Source: Candidatus Methanoperedens sp. (GTDB lineage Archaea > Halobacteriota > Methanosarcinia > Methanosarcinales > Methanoperedenaceae). Taken from it: a DNA stretch of 64,000 nt. The stretch is from assembly GCA_026552955.1 (NCBI GenBank), contig JAPMTS010000047.1, positions 31,120-95,119 on the forward strand, read 5' to 3'. A model generated the notes under the pieces. It was not told where the DNA came from, made no database searches, and saw only the letters and a list, made by a program, of their open reading frames with translations. Shown one piece after another: positions 25,979-33,265 of the stretch. The position numbers were made by a program, and so were the translations under genes. Position 1 is the stretch's first letter, and the number at the start of each line of letters is the position of its first letter.

Positions 25979-28333
25979 TTAATCCAGCCGGTTTTTTTCC
26001 ACAAAATCATGATACCAAACCATCCACCTGTCAAGAACTTCCTGGAAATCCACTTTTCCTTTATCATCCTGCATTCTATCAAAGTAAAGGCAAAAAGCAT
26101 TGTTTGCTTTTATTACCATGTCTGATTCCACGAACCTGGGATGTTCCAGGCCAACTTTTGCGATTGTTTCTTTGATCACAGCGCGCATCTTTATATTCAG
26201 GGATGCTTCATCGACGCTCATACCCCATTTATGAGCGATCTTCCTTACAAGCTCTGATCCTCCCCTGTCCAGCAAATCAGTAGCTATGAGCTTATCGTTG
26301 ACGGCATCAAATACCATTATATCGTTGAAAATGTCATCTGCGTCTGGATGTTCTTCCCATTCTCCGCCGGTCACCTCCGCTATTTCCACAACTCTTTTTT
26401 TCTTTTTCATTGTTCCGCTGATTCTTACGTTCTGTGCTACAACGACAGCATCCGTCGCCCTGAAAGATGCTGCTGGAACCCCAAGGCTGTTGACTATCCG
26501 TTCGAATACCGCTCTTGTGGAAGCGCCGTGGATGGTACCGATGACAGAATTACCGGCAGCTCCAACCTGCATCGCCTCATACAATACTTTTACTTCAGGG
26601 CCTCTCACTTCCCCGAGTACAAGAGTAGCATTTCCCATCCGAAGGGCAGCGCGAAGAGCCGTTTCCGGATTTACTTCGATGTTCGTGCCACCCACAGCGG
26701 CCTTTGTGTTCATTCCCTGGATCTTGCAGCCAAGTTTCTGCAATTTTTCAATGGGAAGCTCAGGAGTATCTTCAATGGTCAATATCCTGTATTTCTGGGG
26801 TATTTCAAGAAGCATGGCGCAAAGGAGGGATGTTTTTCCCGAACCGACACCACCTGTGACAAGAATAGAAGACTGGCCGTCCATCAGGAAACTCAATAAA
26901 CCTGCAGCCAGCGGAGTTATCGAACCTGTGTTTATAAGTTTCGGAAGCGTCCATGGATTTCTCGCATGTTTCCTGAAAGCGTAAGCAAGACCGCCCGATG
27001 ATAACGGATCCCCAATTACTGATACTCTTGTCTTATACTCCGAAAGGTCCATATCAAGTACCGGATTTGCTTCCCCGAATGGTCTTCCGCTTATCGCCCT
27101 GAACCGCGTTATCATTGAATCGATATCATCCTGTGATAAATAGATATTTGAAGAACATTCTTCTCCATCAACTACGACATGAACCGGATTTATGTCAGCC
27201 GGGGAATTCACATAAATGTCTGTAACGCGTTCATCAGAGAGCACATCTTCCAGTATCCCCAATCCTGTAGTATATTTTGCCAGGATATCAGATAATATAT
27301 TAATTTCTTCCGGTGTGAGTTTTAGATCTTTCTCACGAGCCTCTTCTGAAATCAATTGTATCCCAAGCTTTTCGAAATATTCCCTGGAATTGGCAGATTC
27401 TGCAAAATTGATATTCTTTGGCCTGTGTCTCATCAATTTCTTCCTGGCCGTTTCTATGACCTCCAATTCTATTGGGTGCATGTTATTATATTCACCAGGA
27501 ATTATGAAATAAAAGCTTTCAGGCCGGTCAGTCAGCTTATAGATCGTAATCGGCATGATTCTTCCATCCGATCTTTGTACTTCATATCTTTCAAGAAATT
27601 CCGTATTCGATGGCGGGGATATATAGATCCTTGAGGTGGAAAAGCCGGGCCTGACAAGCGATTTTATATTCCCGTAATAATCCTGACCTGGCATCCGGCC
27701 ATTTATCCGGTCTGCCAGTAAAGGTACACCAGAGATCATTTTTTCCAGTAATGAGAGAAAATAGATCCTGCATGTTTCGGTTCCAATTTCAAATCCAATA
27801 TCTGACAGGATTGGTCTTTCAAGATCCGGGATCTTCCCTCTTAATTCCAGATACGCTTTTACCGGATCGGATGTACTTGAATCTATTATGGGAAGAAGCC
27901 ATTCTTTCCATTGTTTTACATTTATTTCACATTCTTTCCCATTGTTTGAATTTTTATAATTGTTGATATTATAGATGAATCGCGCAAGTGAATAAAGAAA
28001 ATCCAGATTTTCCATTTCATAGTCCCTTTCAAAAAGATGAGACATAACAAGGCGGTTCGCCCTGGGTTCAGAATTCAGTATTTGAAAAATATATTCCCTG
28101 CATGTTGAATCTGTGATGGATGAAGAACCTGATCTGCAGTTCTTGCAGTCAAGAATTATAATACGCTGGTTTTTGTATTTTCGAACCTTATATGAACAAA
28201 TTTTTTTTTTGTGGTTCTTTTTTAGTGCCAATGATTTAATTGCGTCTAATATTGATGCAGCGCTCATCACTTTCTTATCGGCTTTTTGTATATCTTTTTT
28301 TAATATCAAATTATTATTTATGATTTCACTCAC
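25979..28333 (-). CDS. Type II/IV secretion system ATPase (TadA/GspE/PilB family)
   Basis: 784 residues. The C-terminal half has Walker A TGGVGSGKTSLL (about 490-501), the Asp box TIEDTPELP, Walker B VLGEVRGPE, and the His box GTIHGAS. VTDIYVNSPADINPVHV marks the N2 domain typical of this family. The first 170 residues are unlike bacterial homologues and hold a C-x2-C-x10-C set (DCKNCRS...STCRE). It powers assembly of pili or secretion filaments with the downstream GspF-like partner. A TATATAAA-type promoter (about 28362-28371, minus) precedes it. Confidence 0.9.
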   Translation of the reverse strand: MSEIINNNLILKKDIQKADKKVMSAASILDAIKSLALKKNHKKKICSYKVRKYKNQRIIILDCKNCRSGSSSITDSTCREYIFQILNSEPRANRLVMSHLFERDYEMENLDFLYSLARFIYNINNYKNSNNGKECEINVKQWKEWLLPIIDSSTSDPVKAYLELRGKIPDLERPILSDIGFEIGTETCRIYFLSLLEKMISGVPLLADRINGRMPGQDYYGNIKSLVRPGFSTSRIYISPPSNTEFLERYEVQRSDGRIMPITIYKLTDRPESFYFIIPGEYNNMHPIELEVIETARKKLMRHRPKNINFAESANSREYFEKLGIQLISEEAREKDLKLTPEEINILSDILAKYTTGLGILEDVLSDERVTDIYVNSPADINPVHVVVDGEECSSNIYLSQDDIDSMITRFRAISGRPFGEANPVLDMDLSEYKTRVSVIGDPLSSGGLAYAFRKHARNPWTLPKLINTGSITPLAAGLLSFLMDGQSSILVTGGVGSGKTSLLCAMLLEIPQKYRILTIEDTPELPIEKLQKLGCKIQGMNTKAAVGGTNIEVNPETALRAALRMGNATLVLGEVRGPEVKVLYEAMQVGAAGNSVIGTIHGASTRAVFERIVNSLGVPAASFRATDAVVVAQNVRISGTMKKKKRVVEIAEVTGGEWEEHPDADDIFNDIMVFDAVNDKLIATDLLDRGGSELVRKIAHKWGMSVDEASLNIKMRAVIKETIAKVGLEHPRFVESDMVIKANNAFCLYFDRMQDDKGKVDFQEVLDRWMVWYHDFVEKNRLD

Positions 28334-28520
28334 TCCATGATCTGACTTGCAGTGGACTTTTGTTTATATAAATTTATCCTGGACAATATATAATAATTAT
28401 TACTATTATTATAATATAAATTGCAATTATTATGATTATAACAAGTATTTACACTATAAAATAATAACCAACATATTAAATACTATCAGCCGCCTACAAA
28501 ACTTCTTGCAGGGGATATGA

Positions 28521-29813
28521 TTGATGAATTCCATAGACGAAATAATCCCGCGTGATTTAAAAAGATCAGGTGTCACCCATAAACAATACGTAATCGGCAG
28601 AAGAGATTCCAACACAAGCCTGGGTACGCTTGAAGTGGGAAGATACCTGGCTCTTGACAGATCAATGGGTTCACGGGTTCATATGGATGCATTAAGACCC
28701 CATGCCATACTCATATGCGGCAAACGCGGATACGGCAAGTCCTATACAATGGGACTAATAATCGAAGAGCTGGCAACACTTTCACCTGAAGTCAATGTTG
28801 CTGCTCTTGTTGTTGATACAATGGGAATATTCTGGACGATGCGCCATCCAAATAATAAAGAAAATGAAATCTTATCAAAGTGGGATTTTACTCCAGAGGG
28901 GATCAATGCAGAACTCCTTGTTCCGGCGGGAAGTCTTGAACATTATAAAAAAATGAATATTGAGGCAAAGCCGTTTTCAATTTCACCCCATGAACTCTCA
29001 GGTTATGACTGGTGTTCATTGTTTGGTTTTGATCCCATTAGCCAGATAGGTGTTTTCATTCTGAAAACGATTGACGGGATAAAAGAAAGAACATCCGGAT
29101 TCTCATTAGTGAATATAATCGATCATATAACCATAGATGGGGAGGAGGATGCGACTTTGCGAAGCGCTGCAAAGAACTATTTCCGATTTGCCATTTCATG
29201 GGGGATATTTCATGAAGACGGGATAATCATTTCCGATATTATCCAGAAGGGAAAAGTGAGCATCCTTGACCTGAGCTCGATTGATAACCAGAATATCAAG
29301 GCAATTGCCGTTAAGATACTTGGCTCCAAAATTTATAATGAGAGTATAAGATCAAGAAGAATATATGAAAAACGGGAAATGGGAGAAAATCCTCTCAATG
29401 AAGTTTTCCCCCTGGTCTGGATGTTTGTGGACGAAGCTCATTTATTTTTACCCGTTAATGGAGAAACCCCTGCAACAAGCATCCTTGTGAATGAATGGTT
29501 AAGACAGGGAAGACAACCCGGCCTTTCAATAATTCTTGCAACCCAGAGGCCTGCTGCACTTCATTCCGATGTCATTTCGCAAAGTGATATTATAATCTGC
29601 CACCGTATCACCGCGCAGGATGACATAAGCGCCCTTGAAGCTGTTCGTCCCACATATATGAAAGAGAGAATAGGCGATTCCCTAAAAAAGATGGGAACAG
29701 AAAAAGGAGTCGCTTTCATCGTTGATGATAATTCGGAATCCGCTCATATTGTCCGGATGCGCCCGCGGAAAAGCTGGCATGGAGGCGATGAACCAAGCGC
29801 CATCAACCTATAA
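28521..29813 (+). CDS. HerA-like ATPase (FtsK/HerA superfamily, DUF87)
   Basis: 430 residues. A short N-terminal beta region (LGTLEVGRYLALDR) resembling the HAS barrel is followed by Walker A CGKRGYGKSYTMG at about 66-78, Walker B MFVDEAHLFLP near 300-310, and the sensor-like SIILATQRPAALHSD. HerA normally pumps or resects DNA with NurA/Mre11/Rad50, but none of those genes is nearby. It is divergent from the secretion ATPase with 187 bases between starts. A solitary HerA-type motor could act in DNA processing, conjugation-like transfer or defence; the sequence does not decide. Confidence 0.82.
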   Translation: MMNSIDEIIPRDLKRSGVTHKQYVIGRRDSNTSLGTLEVGRYLALDRSMGSRVHMDALRPHAILICGKRGYGKSYTMGLIIEELATLSPEVNVAALVVDTMGIFWTMRHPNNKENEILSKWDFTPEGINAELLVPAGSLEHYKKMNIEAKPFSISPHELSGYDWCSLFGFDPISQIGVFILKTIDGIKERTSGFSLVNIIDHITIDGEEDATLRSAAKNYFRFAISWGIFHEDGIIISDIIQKGKVSILDLSSIDNQNIKAIAVKILGSKIYNESIRSRRIYEKREMGENPLNEVFPLVWMFVDEAHLFLPVNGETPATSILVNEWLRQGRQPGLSIILATQRPAALHSDVISQSDIIICHRITAQDDISALEAVRPTYMKERIGDSLKKMGTEKGVAFIVDDNSESAHIVRMRPRKSWHGGDEPSAINL

Positions 29814-29815
29814 TT

Positions 29816-29980
29816 TCATCCTTTAATCCTGCTTATGCTATATATGTTATAATCCAAATTCGGCGCAGTTTTTCTGCATATATGTTTAATAAACCGTTCT
29901 GCTTCCTGTTTTGATGCAAATCCAGTTGCTTTCCCAGTGTCCCATTCAACTATAATTCCGGCTGTAGTTTTTTTTGTCAT
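29816..29980 (-). CDS. 54-residue conserved-looking small protein
   Basis: A reverse-strand ORF begins with ATG at 29980 and has a strong SD (GGAAGGG, 5-11 bases upstream). It ends with TGA at 29816. The peptide begins MTKKTTAGIIVEWDTGKATG and continues with a charged amphipathic helix (SKQEAERFIKHICRK) and a short strand. Own TATA-like TTTAAATA near 30020. Balanced composition, SD and promoter argue for a real gene. Function unknown. Confidence 0.55.
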   Translation of the reverse strand: MTKKTTAGIIVEWDTGKATGFASKQEAERFIKHICRKTAPNLDYNIYSISRIKG

Positions 29981-30087
29981 TTAACCCTTCCTCACTAGTA
30001 CATACTTAGCAGTTTAGCTATTTAAATTTATCTAAATAAAAAAATAATAATTATCATGGTCATCATGTAAATTTATGTATACTGTTA

Positions 30088-30161
30088 CGGGCTCGCCGGG
30101 ATTTGAACCCGGGTCCTAGGCTCCGGAGGCCCAAGTACTATCCGGACTATACTACGAGCCC
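30088..30161 (-). tRNA. tRNA-Arg (anticodon CCG)
   Basis: A full cloverleaf can be folded on the minus strand. Acceptor GGGCTCG pairs with CGAGCCC; the D arm is GTAT...GTAC with A20; anticodon stem TGGGC/GCCTA encloses loop CTCCGGA (anticodon CCG); variable loop GGAC; T stem CCGGG/CCCGG with loop TTCAAAT. A20 and C35 are the usual arginine identity bases. CCA is not encoded and no intron is present. The first 15 bases also encode the last codons and stop of the DUF92 gene. Confidence 0.93.
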
Positions 30162-31529
30162 ATAATAAAGTAAACCGGAAATGACAGCTCCTGAAATAGT
30201 TGCAAGAAGGTTTACACCATTATTTGTGAGATAACCTTTCTGTTGAAGTGTCGCACCAAGCACACTATCGATGTTCGTGCCGATAAATCCTCCTGCTATC
30301 ACAGTAAATACGAGGGAAAGATCTATCGGGATCAATACAAAGGCAAGAAGTGCTATAACCGATGCGCCGAATAATGACGCACCTTCACCCAGGATCGAGA
30401 CTGCGCCGTCCGTACCTGGCCTTGCTTTCGTAAAGGTCGTTATCATTCTTGGCTCACCTTTATAAGTCTCGCCTATCTCACTTGCCAGGGTATCACCGCA
30501 TGCGGTTGCCACTGAACCAAGATACGCTGCCATCAGTACCTGCCCATGAGATGGAAAAATCCCATATGAAAGAGCCAGTGCAAGGGCAGCGAGGGAGTTA
30601 CTGAAAACATTCTTATATCCGCGGACTCCTCCTTTTCCCTGGGCTATCCCATAGGCCATTTTAAAATTATATTTGTAACGGGTAAACATACTGCCAAGCA
30701 AGAAAAAAGCAAGTAGGATAAAGAACCAGTTAATATCGCTTGATATTATTATAACTACCCCGAGCAACGTTGCAGAAAGCATGGCGGATACATCGGCAAC
30801 ACGCGCCCTGTATGATAGATAGCCAAGCACAAAAGAAAATAAAAGCACCTTCATAAGGTATAAAGTATCCACATTGTATCCGAACATATAGAAAAGCCAC
30901 ATAACCATTGCCGAGCCAAAAGGAATAACGATATTATCTTCATCCTTTGTCATAGATTCAAGAAGAGCCCCGGTAAGGGCCCCAATAACGGAAAGGAATA
31001 TTAGCATTCCGACAGGAACATACAGGGTAAAGCCTGATATCCATACTCCTGAAATTAAAGCAAAAACACTCCCTGCTATCAGGAAAACGATACTTGATTT
31101 TGCGGAATAGACTTTATGGCTGCTTTGCCTGTCATCCGGGTTTTGTTTTTTTTCTTTTTCAATAATGTGGATGATATCCGCAATGCCATCGCCAAATGTG
31201 GTAATAGCAAAAGCAGCCCCTATAATAAATATTGGGAATTTATTCACTCCCGCACTATCTACTCCCACTATAAGGCTGATAATAAGAAGAATTGCCATAG
31301 TCATAAATAGCTGAATTATCCCTACAAGCTTCCCAGCTCTAATATCCGATTCCCTTGCAAAGAAACGGAAAACTGATGAATCCGGGGAAACGACAGAAAG
31401 AAGGATCGAAGTCATAAGAAACATAAAAGCTAGAATAAAATGGTTTGCATTGAAAAAAGGAAAAAATAGGACAAGCAACCCAAGAAGAATATAAATGATC
31501 TGTTTCTCATATTCCTTTATCGGCCACAT
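30147..31529 (-). CDS. DUF92 integral membrane protein with dolichol-kinase-like N-terminal half
   Basis: 460 residues, about 12 helices. The C-terminal half is DUF92 (TIGR00297 type), with ACGDTLASEIGETYKGEPRM and RPGTDGAVSILGEG. The N-terminal half has FGDGIADIIHIIEKEKK, like the GDxxA motif of Sec59/dolichol-kinase and phytol-kinase families. DUF92 relatives in plants (VTE6) phosphorylate prenyl phosphates. Next to two cis-prenyltransferase genes, a role in making or recycling polyprenyl phosphate is a fair inference. The stop (TAG) lies 15 bases inside the tRNA-Arg. Confidence 0.75.
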   Translation of the reverse strand: MWPIKEYEKQIIYILLGLLVLFFPFFNANHFILAFMFLMTSILLSVVSPDSSVFRFFARESDIRAGKLVGIIQLFMTMAILLIISLIVGVDSAGVNKFPIFIIGAAFAITTFGDGIADIIHIIEKEKKQNPDDRQSSHKVYSAKSSIVFLIAGSVFALISGVWISGFTLYVPVGMLIFLSVIGALTGALLESMTKDEDNIVIPFGSAMVMWLFYMFGYNVDTLYLMKVLLFSFVLGYLSYRARVADVSAMLSATLLGVVIIISSDINWFFILLAFFLLGSMFTRYKYNFKMAYGIAQGKGGVRGYKNVFSNSLAALALALSYGIFPSHGQVLMAAYLGSVATACGDTLASEIGETYKGEPRMITTFTKARPGTDGAVSILGEGASLFGASVIALLAFVLIPIDLSLVFTVIAGGFIGTNIDSVLGATLQQKGYLTNNGVNLLATISGAVISGLLYYGLVV

Positions 31530-31544
31530 TTATTCTCTGAAATG

Positions 31545-31562
31545 GTATTTGCAGGCAAATAC
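31545..31562. promoter_or_regulatory. 18-base palindrome in a 61-base divergent promoter
   Basis: GTATTTGC at 31545-31552, AG, and GCAAATAC at 31555-31562 form a perfect 8-2-8 palindrome. It is placed between the divergent starts of the DUF92 protein (31529) and the NgBR-like subunit (31591). A dimeric regulator controlling both genes would explain it. Chance occurrence is possible. Confidence 0.45.
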
Positions 31563-31590
31563 TTTATCCTTATACCCCATGTAGAGGGCG

Positions 31591-32244
31591 ATGGGATTTA
31601 TCTCAAGTATATACGAATGGAACCTCAAGACAAAGATAAGAAAAATGAATGTGCCACATCATATTGTCCTTGCACTTTCCGAAAATGATCTGTTTTCCGA
31701 CAAGAATTACCTCAAATTACATTCCTTTGCTTGCTGGTGCAAAGATATGGGGATCAAGACCGTTACCATTTATATTAGTATAATCGATGTGGATACACTC
31801 ATAAGCAATAAGATATGCAGTAAATTATCTACCCAGATACCGCTTGCACTCAAGGACATCACATCGAATATTAATATTATTAAAAGAGGGGACAAAGAAA
31901 TCAGAAAACAGATTACGAATGATATGGTTCTTGATATCTCACTTGGTTATAGTGGAAAGTATGAGTTGATAAGGGCATTGAAAGAAATCATGTCCCAGGT
32001 AAAAGAGGGAACCGTATCACCTGGTGAAATAAATGAAGCTGTGATCGAATCCCACTTATTATTCAAATCAGAACCTGATATCGTAATCCGGGCAGGAGGA
32101 AAACGATTAACGGATTTTCTTATATGGCAGTCGGTTTATTCGGAGCTCTATTTTACAGATGTGAACTGGCTGGATTTCAGGAAGGTTGATTTCTTAAGGG
32201 TATTAAGAGATTTCCAGAGACGTCAACGAAGATTTGGAAAATAA
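31591..32244 (+). CDS. Non-catalytic cis-prenyltransferase subunit (NgBR/Nus1-like)
   Basis: 217 residues, homologous to undecaprenyl diphosphate synthase but without its active site: where UppS has MDGNRR, this has LSENDL (S30 at the place of the catalytic Asp). The C-terminal RAGGKRLTDFLIWQ and SELYF that form the RxG loop at the dimer interface are well kept. This is the division of labour seen in eukaryotic DHDDS/NgBR, and I recall a heteromeric cis-prenyltransferase being reported from Methanosarcina mazei. It converges on the catalytic uppS 35 bases away. The start follows a GAGGGCG SD. Confidence 0.82.
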   Translation: MGFISSIYEWNLKTKIRKMNVPHHIVLALSENDLFSDKNYLKLHSFACWCKDMGIKTVTIYISIIDVDTLISNKICSKLSTQIPLALKDITSNINIIKRGDKEIRKQITNDMVLDISLGYSGKYELIRALKEIMSQVKEGTVSPGEINEAVIESHLLFKSEPDIVIRAGGKRLTDFLIWQSVYSELYFTDVNWLDFRKVDFLRVLRDFQRRQRRFGK

Positions 32245-32279
32245 GGTCAGTTGAATAAGAAAGGGGAAAGCCTCCTTGG

Positions 32280-33224
32280 TCACCATTTGATCATGTTGTT
32301 CAATACCACGTTGCGATATGCAAGTTCGTGGAGGATCTTTACAACTTCTTCTTTCGGAATTGTCAGGGATTTCCTTGATATCCGAATCACATCTTCCACT
32401 TCCACCTTGCCGTAATAGCTTAAAAGTCTCACGACACGCATGATTGTGTTCTTTTGTCTCTCGTTTTCTCGTGTCTGGAACGTGCGAATCGCACGAAGAA
32501 GGTCAATTCTTCGAAACTCCGGCCAGAAAGGGGCACAAAAATACGCAGCACACTCATTACCATTTGCCTGCCAGGGTAGGAAATTGGATATCCTTTCATC
32601 CCCCCCCGTCCTTATTATAAGATCCACATATGGGACAGGGCCGCTTGAAGGATATAAATTATTGGAAATTGTACTTTCATTAATATCCTTAAGTGACAAT
32701 TCGCCTTTTTTAACTTTCCAGGCCATCTTCTGTGCAGCATCCACAAGTTCCTGCCTCCCACCATAAGCAAGGGCCACATTTAGATACACGCCATCATAAT
32801 TTCTTGTGATATCCTCAGCATGTCTTGCGGATGATTTAAGCGCTGGAGGAAGCTGTTCTATATTCCCTATCACCCTCACCCTCATACGGCGTTTGTGTGT
32901 GCGTTCATCCAGGCATATTTTATCAAACTTGATTCCGATAAGTTCAAAAAGCCTGCCTTTCTCGACATCATTCCTGTCAAAATTCTCTGTGGAAAAGGCG
33001 TAGACTGTTAACTGTTTGATCCCGAGGTCAAAACTCCAGTCAAGGACCTTTTCTGTTGTGTCGGCTCCTTTAAAATGACCATAATATTGCGCCAGGCCAT
33101 GCCTTTTTGCGAACCGCCTGTTGCCGTCCATTATAATAGCAACGTGCGCCGGAACTGGTTTGTCCTTTATTTCATTGGCAAGCATTACCTCATAACTACT
33201 ATACAATAATCCCGTTAAGCTCAA
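32280..33224 (-). CDS. uppS: Cis-prenyltransferase catalytic subunit (polyprenyl diphosphate synthase)
   Basis: 314 residues. The catalytic motif IIMDGNRRFAKRHG has Asp at position 33, followed by GHFKGADTTEKVLDW, TVYAFSTENFDR and IIRTGGDERISNFLPWQ. It condenses isopentenyl diphosphate into a long cis-polyprenyl chain that becomes the lipid carrier for glycans. The usual SELYF segment after LPWQ is replaced by NECAAYFC, which may reflect pairing with the NgBR-like partner rather than itself. A C-terminal extension of about 60 residues (VVRLLSYYGKVEVEDVIRIS) looks like a small winged-helix-like domain and is longer than bacterial UppS. Confidence 0.92.
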   Translation of the reverse strand: MSLTGLLYSSYEVMLANEIKDKPVPAHVAIIMDGNRRFAKRHGLAQYYGHFKGADTTEKVLDWSFDLGIKQLTVYAFSTENFDRNDVEKGRLFELIGIKFDKICLDERTHKRRMRVRVIGNIEQLPPALKSSARHAEDITRNYDGVYLNVALAYGGRQELVDAAQKMAWKVKKGELSLKDINESTISNNLYPSSGPVPYVDLIIRTGGDERISNFLPWQANGNECAAYFCAPFWPEFRRIDLLRAIRTFQTRENERQKNTIMRVVRLLSYYGKVEVEDVIRISRKSLTIPKEEVVKILHELAYRNVVLNNMIKW

Positions 33225-33265
33225 TCTATCACTGGTGTCACTTACAGTATGAGAAGTATTTAAAT

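Noticed and set aside
26286-26984. 232-codon plus-strand frame inside the secretion ATPase gene
   Set aside because: Shadow frame of the ATPase, which has all Walker and His box motifs on the minus strand.
28449-28470. TTTACA-like sequence upstream of the HerA-type gene
   Set aside because: A TTTACA is followed by no TGTAAA at 5 bases, so it is not counted as an operator of the regulon.
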